A DNA stretch of 64,000 nt, taken from assembly GCF_020544405.1 (NCBI RefSeq), contig NZ_CP065410.1, positions 1-64,000 of the forward strand, written 5' to 3'. Under the pieces are notes generated by a model, which saw nothing but the letters and a program-made list of their open reading frames with translations, searched no databases and was not told the origin of the DNA. Of this stretch, positions 58,133 to 64,000 are shown piece after piece (position 1 is the first letter of the stretch; every line of letters begins with the position of its first letter). Source of the stretch: Pseudomonas sp. IAC-BECa141. GTDB lineage: Bacteria > Pseudomonadota > Gammaproteobacteria > Pseudomonadales > Pseudomonadaceae. The translations under genes were made by a program, and so were the position numbers.

Positions 58133-60238
58133 TCAGCCCAGCTCCACCCGGTTACGTCCTGCGTTTTTTGCCCGGTAAAGCGCCTGATCGGCTCTTTTGA
58201 GCACCAGATCGCTGTGTTCTCCTGGCCGGAACGACGCCAGTCCCATGGAAACCGTGATCGTGACGCGCTCACCCTTGAAGTGAAACGGGCAGGCTTCGAT
58301 GGCCGCTCGCAGGGTTTCCAGGAATTTGGCGCCGACGGCTGGCGTAGTGGCTGGCAGCAGCAGGACGAACTCTTCGCCGCCGAAACGAGCGATGAAGTCG
58401 CTGCCACGCAGGCGCTTGCGCAGCACCGTCGCGATGATCTTCAACACCTTGTCGCCGGCCAGATGGCCATAGTTATCGTTGATCCGTTTGAAATGATCGA
58501 GGTCGAGCATGGCCAGGCTCAGGGTGTTGCCGTGTTGCCGCCATTGAGCGATTTCATGTTCGAGCCGTTCGGTCCAGGCGGCGCGGTTGGGCAAGCCGGT
58601 GAGTGGATCGATCAGGGCTTTCTGGCGCTGCTCTTCAAGGTGTTCGCGATAGCCCAGCGCTTCCTGCTCCATGTGCGCCACGCGCTCGGCCAGGCTTTTC
58701 AGGCGTCCGGCGACTTCCTGTTCCCGGGCGTCTCGCTGCTTCTGGTGCTGATCCATGGTGCCGAGCAGGCCTTCGAGGTGGTTTTCCAGTACGTGCTTCA
58801 GATCATCCAGATCAGCCGCTTCCTGCACGCTGTTCTGCAAGCCGTCGACCTGTTCGCGGATCTGCGTGTCCATCGCCCGCGACGCGGAGCTGTTGTCGGC
58901 GTGGCCTTCGCTGGCGGCCTGCAAGTTGCTCTGAAATGCTTCGAGGCGTTCATTGAGTTGCTGCAGGTAGGCTTCGAATTCGTGCTGGCCGCTGTCGGTA
59001 ATGGCCAGCATCAAGGTCGCCAGATCGTCGAGGATCGGCAGCAGTTCGTACCAGTTCAGACCGTTTTTCAGGCGGTCGCGCATGGCTTCGGCTTGCGGGC
59101 GGTGGCGCTCCGGCAGGGTCAGGTCATCCAGCAATCCGATCAGCGTGTCTTCGATATGTTTGGCGACCGAGCTGTAGGACGGTTCCGGCGAGTCGGGCAG
59201 GGCATAGAGAATGTCGTGCTCGGATTGCTCCGGATCGATGGCGGCCAGTGCCTGAGCGATGGGTTCGGGCAGGGGTAGGCTGTCGAGGATCACGGGTGGC
59301 GGGGTATCGCCGGGGTGGATCAGTTCGTCCGGATTGATGGCTTTCGGCACTGCGGGCGCGAAAACCGGAGGAGGCGTGAAGGCCTGCGGCTCCGGCTCAG
59401 GCTTAGTGGGTTCTGGTTCGGTGGGTTCTGGTTCGCCGGGGGCCGTGGGGGCTTCGGTGAGGATTCTGGAAGGCTCAAAGGCAACCACCTCCGGCTCAGA
59501 ATGGTACTCAGGCAGCGGCGCGGGAGTTTTCGCTGGTTCTGCCACGGTTTCGGCGACCGGTGCTTGGCTGGCTGGCGCAGAGGCGATCGGTTCGCTGGTC
59601 GTGACAGGTGCTTCCTGCAAGGGCGCAATTTCATGCGTGACGGGCGTTTGGTCTGGCTGTGCTGGAGGCGCGACCACGCCAGGCTGAGTCACTGCGGCAT
59701 GCGTTTCCTCGCTGTCGCGGCTGCCGAACAGGCGCTGCAACAGCCCCGGGCGCCCGGGTTCCGCTGGCGTCTCCAGCCGGCTCAAGGCCTTGCCCTGCAA
59801 GCCGCTGAGCTCGCTGAGCAACAGCGGCATTTCCCTTGCCTGACTGACCCGGCCGTCCAGTTGCTTGGCGAATTTCTTCAGCGGCTGGGCCACATCGCGG
59901 GGCAGCGGGAGGGATTGCAGCTGAGTGACCAGCGCAGTCAGTGCGGTGCTGACCTGTTCGATCCGGGTTTCCCGGCGCTGCTCGGAATCGAGCACGGCTT
60001 TTTCCAGGCGTGGCAACAGGGCGGCGAGGCCGGCGTCCATGTCATCGGTGCGCACCACGTCGCGCATTTCTTTCATGCACTGATCGACTACGCGGTCGGT
60101 GCCTTCCGCCGCCAGGGTGCTGCGCACCAGACCACGGCGCAGCAAGTCGAGCCGGGCGTCCCATCGACGTTCGAGCTTTTCCTGTTGTTCGATGCTTTTG
60201 AGGTATTTCTCTTTCCAGCGCTGGGCTTCGTCGCTCAT
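58133..60238 (-). CDS. dgcH: Diguanylate cyclase (DgcH-like)
   Basis: This 701-residue cytoplasmic protein makes c-di-GMP. It has an N-terminal helical region (1-170), a long Pro/Glu-rich linker (about 175-320, including repeated EPEPTEPEPTKPEPEP), a second helical coiled region (about 330-530) and a C-terminal GGDEF domain. The active site is GGEEF at 620-624, with an intact inhibitory site R611-x2-D614. By position beside dsbA it matches P. aeruginosa DgcH. Its ATG overlaps the stop of the phosphatase-family gene (ATGA), so it is co-transcribed with dsbA. Confidence 0.9.
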   Translation of the reverse strand: MSDEAQRWKEKYLKSIEQQEKLERRWDARLDLLRRGLVRSTLAAEGTDRVVDQCMKEMRDVVRTDDMDAGLAALLPRLEKAVLDSEQRRETRIEQVSTALTALVTQLQSLPLPRDVAQPLKKFAKQLDGRVSQAREMPLLLSELSGLQGKALSRLETPAEPGRPGLLQRLFGSRDSEETHAAVTQPGVVAPPAQPDQTPVTHEIAPLQEAPVTTSEPIASAPASQAPVAETVAEPAKTPAPLPEYHSEPEVVAFEPSRILTEAPTAPGEPEPTEPEPTKPEPEPQAFTPPPVFAPAVPKAINPDELIHPGDTPPPVILDSLPLPEPIAQALAAIDPEQSEHDILYALPDSPEPSYSSVAKHIEDTLIGLLDDLTLPERHRPQAEAMRDRLKNGLNWYELLPILDDLATLMLAITDSGQHEFEAYLQQLNERLEAFQSNLQAASEGHADNSSASRAMDTQIREQVDGLQNSVQEAADLDDLKHVLENHLEGLLGTMDQHQKQRDAREQEVAGRLKSLAERVAHMEQEALGYREHLEEQRQKALIDPLTGLPNRAAWTERLEHEIAQWRQHGNTLSLAMLDLDHFKRINDNYGHLAGDKVLKIIATVLRKRLRGSDFIARFGGEEFVLLLPATTPAVGAKFLETLRAAIEACPFHFKGERVTITVSMGLASFRPGEHSDLVLKRADQALYRAKNAGRNRVELG

Positions 60239-61113
60239 TCAGGGGTTCCGCGAAGGGCAGTGCTCAACGCGGGCAATGCATCGGCCGTGAGCGAACCCGG
60301 CAGACGAATCTCTACCGCGACCGGCAGGTGATCGGAAATCGGTTGTGCCAGCACTTCGACCTTTTCCAGGGCCAGGGTCGGGCTGAGCAGAATATGGTCC
60401 AGGCAACGCTGTGGGCGCCAGCTGGGGAATGTCGCTTCGAGTTGCGGGGCCAACAGGCCGAGGTCGCGCAACGGCGAGTGTTGCAGCAGATCGCTGGCGT
60501 GGGTATTCATGTCGCCCATCAGCACCTGATGCTTGTAGCCGCCGATCAGCTCGCGGATGTAGGCCAGTTGCATGCTGCGCACGCGCGCGCCCAGTGCCAG
60601 ATGCATCATCACCACTACCAGCGCTTCCGGGCCCTCGCCAAAACGCACCAGAATTGCACCGCGCCCTTTCGGACCCGGCAGCGGGTGGTCCTCGATTGCC
60701 CACGGTCGCAGGCGACTGAGCACGCCATTGCTGTGCTGGGCCAGTCGGCCAAGGTTGCGATTGAGTTGTTGATACCAGTAAGGGAAGGCGCCCAGTTGGG
60801 CCAGGTGTTCGACCTGATTGACGTAGCCTGAACGAAGGCTGCCGCCATCGGCTTCCTGCAGGGCGACGAGATCGAAGTCGCCGAGCAGATTGCCGATCTT
60901 TTGCAGATTGCTGGAGCGCCCGGGGTGCGGCAGCAGATGCTGCCAGCTGCGGGTCAGGTAGTGCCGATAGCGCTCGGTGCTGATGCCGACCTGAATATTG
61001 AAGCTGAGCAAGCGCAGACGGCTGTCTGCGGGCAGGCCCGTCGATTCCAGGTGATGCTCGTTGACCTGCGGATCATGCAGGCCAACGACGCGTCCGGTTC
61101 CCCAGCGGCGCAT
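60235..61113 (-). CDS. Endonuclease/exonuclease/phosphatase family protein
   Basis: This 292-residue protein of the EEP superfamily carries the motifs LRLLSFNIQVGI, VALQEADGGS, GDMNTHASDLL, QRCLDHILLS and PISDHLPVAVEI, covering the conserved Asn, Glu, Asp-x-Asn and Asp-His residues of the metal-dependent hydrolase site. No signal peptide is visible, and the substrate (DNA, inositol phosphate or phospholipid) is unknown. It lies between dsbA (14-base gap) and dgcH (overlapping), the same arrangement as in P. aeruginosa. Confidence 0.87.
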   Translation of the reverse strand: MRRWGTGRVVGLHDPQVNEHHLESTGLPADSRLRLLSFNIQVGISTERYRHYLTRSWQHLLPHPGRSSNLQKIGNLLGDFDLVALQEADGGSLRSGYVNQVEHLAQLGAFPYWYQQLNRNLGRLAQHSNGVLSRLRPWAIEDHPLPGPKGRGAILVRFGEGPEALVVVMMHLALGARVRSMQLAYIRELIGGYKHQVLMGDMNTHASDLLQHSPLRDLGLLAPQLEATFPSWRPQRCLDHILLSPTLALEKVEVLAQPISDHLPVAVEIRLPGSLTADALPALSTALRGTPE

Positions 61114-61127
61114 GGCGATTGCCGCGA

Positions 61128-61769
61128 TTAGTTGGCGGCTGCCTTGCTGGCCGCTCGCTCTTTGGCCACCAGTTGGTCAGCCAGTTTCAGCGCTTGTTCG
61201 GCGCCGCCGGCAGAGCCGATGTCGAAGCGGTATTTACCGTTGACGATCATGGTTGGAACGCCGGAGATTTCATACTTCTTGGCCAGCTCGCGGGCTTTTA
61301 CGATCTGCCCTTTGATGGCGAACGAATCGAAGGTCGCCAGGAACTTGTCCTTGTCCACGCCTTGAGTGGCGAGGAAGTCGGCCATGTCGTTCTTGTCGGT
61401 CAGTTTCTTGTGTTCTTTCTGGATCGCGTTGAATACGGCAGCGTGCACGTTGTGCTCGACGCCCATGGCTTCCAGGGTCAGGAACATTTGACCGTGAGCG
61501 TCCCAAGGACCGCCGAACATCGCAGGAATGCGCACGAAGTTGACGTCGGACGGCAGTTTCTCAACCCATGGGTTGATCACCGGCTCGAACGCGTAGCAGT
61601 GCGGGCAGCCATACCAGAACAGCTCGACCACTTCGATCTTGCCAGGCACGGCGACCGGCACCGGGTTGCTCAGCTCGACGTAAGGGGCAGCAGGGGCTTC
61701 GGCGGCCTGGGCGGTCACGCCGAACAGGCTGGCAGCGACGAGGGCGGCGCTGATGATCAGGTTACGCAT
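61128..61769 (-). CDS. dsbA: Thiol:disulfide interchange protein DsbA
   Basis: DsbA is the periplasmic oxidase that introduces disulfide bonds. The 213-residue precursor has a signal peptide (MRNLIISAALVAASLFGVTAQA), the active site C55-P-H-C58 in FWYGCPHCYAFEP and the cis-proline element SGVPTMIVNGKYRF. It is the first gene of an operon with the EEP and dgcH genes. It lies downstream of cytochrome c4 but beyond a terminator (61864-61892). Confidence 0.96.
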   Translation of the reverse strand: MRNLIISAALVAASLFGVTAQAAEAPAAPYVELSNPVPVAVPGKIEVVELFWYGCPHCYAFEPVINPWVEKLPSDVNFVRIPAMFGGPWDAHGQMFLTLEAMGVEHNVHAAVFNAIQKEHKKLTDKNDMADFLATQGVDKDKFLATFDSFAIKGQIVKARELAKKYEISGVPTMIVNGKYRFDIGSAGGAEQALKLADQLVAKERAASKAAAN

Positions 61770-61863
61770 GCTTTACTCCTGGACAATTTTGGTCGCCTCG
61801 CGCGACCTGTTTTCAGACAGGTCCTGGCGGGCATGAGTTCTGTAGTGTAACGGCAGCGGCCAC

Positions 61864-61892
61864 AAAAAAGGGCGGCCAAAGCCACCCTTTTT
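61864..61892. terminator. Terminator after cytochrome c4 gene (bidirectional layout)
   Basis: AAAAAGGG-C-GGC and GCC-A-CCCTTTTT form a stem with one mismatch around CAAA. T runs on both strands allow function on the minus strand for cc4; dsbA then uses its own promoter. Confidence 0.8.
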
Positions 61893-61969
61893 ATACTTGC
61901 TGCGACGGATTAATCGAGCGTTAACGTGACAGGCGTTGGCCATTGCACGCAACGCTCGAATCGCGCGTG

Positions 61970-62581
61970 TTAATGCAGGCCCTGAATGTAGCTGGAGACT
62001 GCCGCGATGTCTTCATCGCTCAGCTTGCGGGCGATGGTGCGCATGGTCATCGCGTCGCCGTCGTTGTTGCGGCCGGCTTCTTCTTTGCGGAAATCGGTCA
62101 GCTGCTTGGCGATGTACTGAGCGTGTTGGCCACCCAGGTGCGGGAAGCCGGCGGCTGCGTTGCCGGCGCCGTTCGGCGAGTGGCAACCGGTGCAGGCTGG
62201 CAGGCCTTTCTCGAGGTTGCCGCCACGGAACAGGGCTTCGCCGCGAGCGACGATCTTCGGATCGGCGGCACCGACGCTGCCTTTCTGGCTGGCGAAGTAG
62301 GCAGCGATATCGGCCAGGTCCTGATCGCTCAGGTTGGTCAGCAGGCCGGTCATTTCCAGAACGGTGCGCTTGCCCGACTTGATGTCGTGCAATTGCTTGG
62401 TCAGGTAACGTTCACCCTGTCCGGCCAGCTTTGGAAAGTTTGGCGCCATGCTGTTGCCATCCGGGCCATGGCAGGCCCCGCAAACGGCAGCCTTCGCCTG
62501 GCCTGCGGCGGCATCGCCTGCAGCATGGGCGAAACCTGAGATTCCCACGGTCAACAGCAGACTCACGATCAGTTTGTTCAT
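61970..62581 (-). CDS. cc4: Cytochrome c4 (dihaem)
   Basis: This is a periplasmic or membrane-associated dihaem electron carrier to terminal oxidases. The 203-residue precursor has a signal peptide (MNKLIVSLLLTVGISGFAHA), two haem motifs CGACH (34-38) and CTGCH (130-134), and the methionine ligands expected in each half (NSMAPNFP and DAMTMRT). The two halves are homologous. It follows the c5-type cytochrome gene after about 30 bases on the same strand. Confidence 0.95.
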   Translation of the reverse strand: MNKLIVSLLLTVGISGFAHAAGDAAAGQAKAAVCGACHGPDGNSMAPNFPKLAGQGERYLTKQLHDIKSGKRTVLEMTGLLTNLSDQDLADIAAYFASQKGSVGAADPKIVARGEALFRGGNLEKGLPACTGCHSPNGAGNAAAGFPHLGGQHAQYIAKQLTDFRKEEAGRNNDGDAMTMRTIARKLSDEDIAAVSSYIQGLH

Positions 62582-62613
62582 CAGCTAATCCAACTACGGC
62601 TAAGGGTTAAGAG

Positions 62614-62919
62614 TTATGGACCGGGCTTACTCTCGCTCATCCATAGGATGATGGCCTGGTAATCCTCGGCACTGCAGTCCATGCACAAACCACGCGGCGG
62701 CATCGCCTTGAAACCCTGGGTCACGTGTTGCACCAGCGTCTCCATACCTTTCGCCAACCTCGGCGTCCAAGCTTCCTGATCGCCTCTTTTGGGCGCCATG
62801 GGTAGTTGGCCGGAATGACAGGCTCCACATACACGGTTGTACACGGCTTCCGGATCCTGTGTAGCCTGTGCGCTGTACAGCGGCATCAAGACTCCGGCAG
62901 CCAGCAGCCATTTCGTCAT
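62614..62919 (-). CDS. Cytochrome c5-family monohaem protein
   Basis: This 101-residue precursor has a signal peptide (MTKWLLAAGVLMPLYSAQA), one haem motif CGACH (31-35) and a distal GFKAMPPRGLCMDCS that holds the methionine ligand and the cysteine pair C79/C82 typical of cytochrome c5. It is the first gene before cc4, and the two probably form a unit. It is divergent from engB. Confidence 0.9.
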   Translation of the reverse strand: MTKWLLAAGVLMPLYSAQATQDPEAVYNRVCGACHSGQLPMAPKRGDQEAWTPRLAKGMETLVQHVTQGFKAMPPRGLCMDCSAEDYQAIILWMSESKPGP

Positions 62920-63110
62920 AAAACGACCTTTTCAGGGTTGAGAGCGTTCTGCGTTCTAATGCGCAATCAAAGTCTGTCGCTCTCGTGAACTTCATCCTTC
63001 GCTGGGACAAAGCACACACAAAATCTGCGGCATTATATACTGGCGCCACTGAAACGGAAGCGACACCGCGTTCCGCGCCTAATCCCGGCGCCGCCCACAT
63101 CGGAAATCCC

Positions 63111-63761
63111 ATGCAACTCAAGAATCCCATCCTCGGCCTGTGCCAACAGTCCACGTTCATGCTCAGTGCCGCCAAAGTCGATCAGTGCCCCGACGACGAA
63201 GGCTTTGAAGTGGCGTTCGCCGGTCGCTCCAACGCCGGTAAATCCAGCGCGCTGAACACTCTGACTCACGCCAGCCTGGCGCGCACCTCGAAAACCCCGG
63301 GTCGCACACAGCTGTTGAACTTCTTCAAGCTAGACGATGAACGGCGTCTGGTCGACCTCCCGGGCTACGGTTATGCAAAAGTACCGATCCCGCTCAAGCA
63401 ACACTGGCAGCGTCACCTGGAGGCTTATCTCGGTGGCCGCGAGAGTTTGAAGGGTTTGATTCTGATGATGGACATCCGTCATCCAATGACCGATTTCGAC
63501 CTGCTGATGCTCGACTGGGCCGTTGCCGCCGGCATGCCGATGCACATCCTGCTGACCAAGGCCGACAAGCTGACCTACGGCGCAGCCAAGAACACCCTGC
63601 TCAAGGTGCAGTCGGAAATCCGCAAGGGTTGGGGCGATCAAGTGACGATCCAGCTTTTCTCGGCCCCGAAACGCATGGGCCTGGAAGAGGCCTACACTGT
63701 GTTGGCAGGCTGGATGGAGCTGGCGGATAAAGGTGCCGAAGCGGCGACCGAGGCAGAATAA
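63111..63761 (+). CDS. engB: Ribosome biogenesis GTP-binding protein EngB (YihA/YsxC)
   Basis: EngB is an essential GTPase for 50S subunit assembly. The 216-residue product starts [20 protein letters not shown] at ATG 63111. It has G1 GRSNAGKS (38-45), the [11 protein letters not shown] switch region, G3 DLPGYGYAK and G4 TKAD. The frame is open upstream to 62985 but without similarity. A long hairpin with a T run (63771-63813) follows as its terminator, then a convergent small RNA gene, matching the engB-spf/ersA-polA arrangement of gamma-proteobacteria. Confidence 0.95.
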   Translation: MQLKNPILGLCQQSTFMLSAAKVDQCPDDEGFEVAFAGRSNAGKSSALNTLTHASLARTSKTPGRTQLLNFFKLDDERRLVDLPGYGYAKVPIPLKQHWQRHLEAYLGGRESLKGLILMMDIRHPMTDFDLLMLDWAVAAGMPMHILLTKADKLTYGAAKNTLLKVQSEIRKGWGDQVTIQLFSAPKRMGLEEAYTVLAGWMELADKGAEAATEAE

Positions 63762-63770
63762 GGGGATTTC

Positions 63771-63813
63771 AAAACTGTCTGTGGTGCCGCCAGGCAAGGC
63801 ACAGGCAGTTTTT
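63771..63813 (+). terminator. Terminator of engB
   Basis: AAAACTGTCTGTGGTGCC pairs, with one G·U and a two-base bulge, with GGCACAGGCAGTTTT around GCCAGGCAA. It ends in TTTTT and starts ten bases after the engB stop. Confidence 0.8.
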
Positions 63814-63817
63814 AGGC

Positions 63818-63949
63818 AAAAAAAGCCCCGGACTTCATATGGGGAGGGAGAAGTTCCGGGGTTTAAGCTCCGAACCGCTAGGGCGGGGTTCAGATATCTG
63901 CCAACACTTAACACAACATAGGAGCATCGAAGGGCTTCACCAGCCATTC
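63818..63949 (-). ncRNA. ersA: ErsA / Spot 42-like small RNA
   Basis: This minus-strand transcription unit of about 132 bases lies next to engB, the position of Spot 42 (enterics) and ErsA (P. aeruginosa, AlgU-dependent, 132 nt as I recall). The promoter GAACTA-N17-TCAGA resembles the AlgU/sigma-22 consensus. The 3' end is an intrinsic terminator: CCCCGGAACTTC with GAAGTCCGGGG (one bulge), loop TCCCTCCCCATAT, then seven T residues (63824-63818). The C-rich loop is suited to pairing with Shine-Dalgarno sequences. The 5' end is inferred from promoter spacing. Confidence 0.8.
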
Positions 63950-63955
63950 AGTATC

Positions 63956-63983
63956 TCTGAGTGCCTTGTCGCAAGATTAGTTC
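63956..63983 (-). promoter_or_regulatory. AlgU (sigma-22/RpoE-type) promoter of the ErsA-like RNA
   Basis: On the minus strand GAACTA (63983-63978) and TCAGA (63960-63956) are separated by 17 bases, matching the GAACTT-N16/17-TCTGA type with one change in each half. Transcription should begin at about 63949. This links envelope-stress signalling to the small RNA. Confidence 0.68.
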
Positions 63984-64000
63984 AGAATTTTTCAAAGAAC
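63984..64000. other. Window end, no feature assigned
   Basis: The last bases are AT-rich and lie in the gap before the next gene, which by synteny should be polA. Nothing further can be assigned. Confidence 0.4.

Overview
The window starts on the GTG of dnaA and reads like the origin-proximal region of a Pseudomonas chromosome, most likely the P. fluorescens group. The evidence is the dnaA-dnaN-recF-gyrB order, the conserved block glyS/glyQ-tag-lpxL-trkA-rsmB-fmt-def-dprA-tsaC-qor-hemF-aroE, the algB-kinB and dgcH-dsbA-cc4-engB blocks, a REPIN-type repeat and moderately high GC. oriC itself would lie just upstream of base 1 and is not in the window. No rRNA, tRNA, CRISPR array, prophage or insertion sequence was recognised.

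Layout. 1-6.3 kb: replication initiation and gyrase genes, with a perfect parS palindrome inside recF and a one-base frameshift near the recF start. 6.3-8.7 kb: a divergent two-component pair. 8.9-22.4 kb: lipid acyltransferases, heptose phosphatase, glycyl-tRNA synthetase, DNA repair, potassium uptake, translation initiation and tRNA modification genes, including a second gene broken by a one-base deletion in a C run (a TPR protein). 22.4-27.8 kb: a tightly coupled five-gene operon (FeeM/LuxI-like N-acyltransferase, haem-oxygenase-like diiron enzyme, DUF3419/BtaA-like aminocarboxypropyl transferase, alpha-oxoamine synthase, PaaK-like AMP ligase) inserted between tsaC and qor. I do not recognise it as a characterised pathway, and it is the best candidate here for an undescribed system. 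27.8-36.9 kb: qor, hemF, aroE, a SulP permease, choline-sulfate use (choX, betC, LysR regulator) and small redox genes, followed by a truncated GFA-domain remnant.

37-51 kb: transporters (CitMHS, TerC, Na/Pi, GltP), an M16 peptidase, a DUF2914-type membrane protein, a complete MCE lipid-transport operon (STAS-MlaE permease, ATPase, MCE protein, lipoprotein) and a fused SpmA/SpmB-like protein. 51-64 kb: Ivy-family protein, a small UPF0391 membrane protein, the alginate regulators algB-kinB, c-di-GMP enzymes (an EAL protein and a DgcH-like diguanylate cyclase), an AmpD-type amidase lipoprotein, dsbA, cytochromes c4 and c5, and engB. After engB there is a minus-strand small RNA with an AlgU-type promoter and a C-rich terminator loop, matching ErsA (the Pseudomonas Spot 42-like RNA) in position and size.

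A window-wide pattern is the density of perfect DnaA boxes (TTATCCACA on either strand). I count 20, of which 19 lie in the first 36 kb; about 0.2 would be expected by composition. Both frame disruptions sit in short C runs, which makes consensus errors a real possibility.
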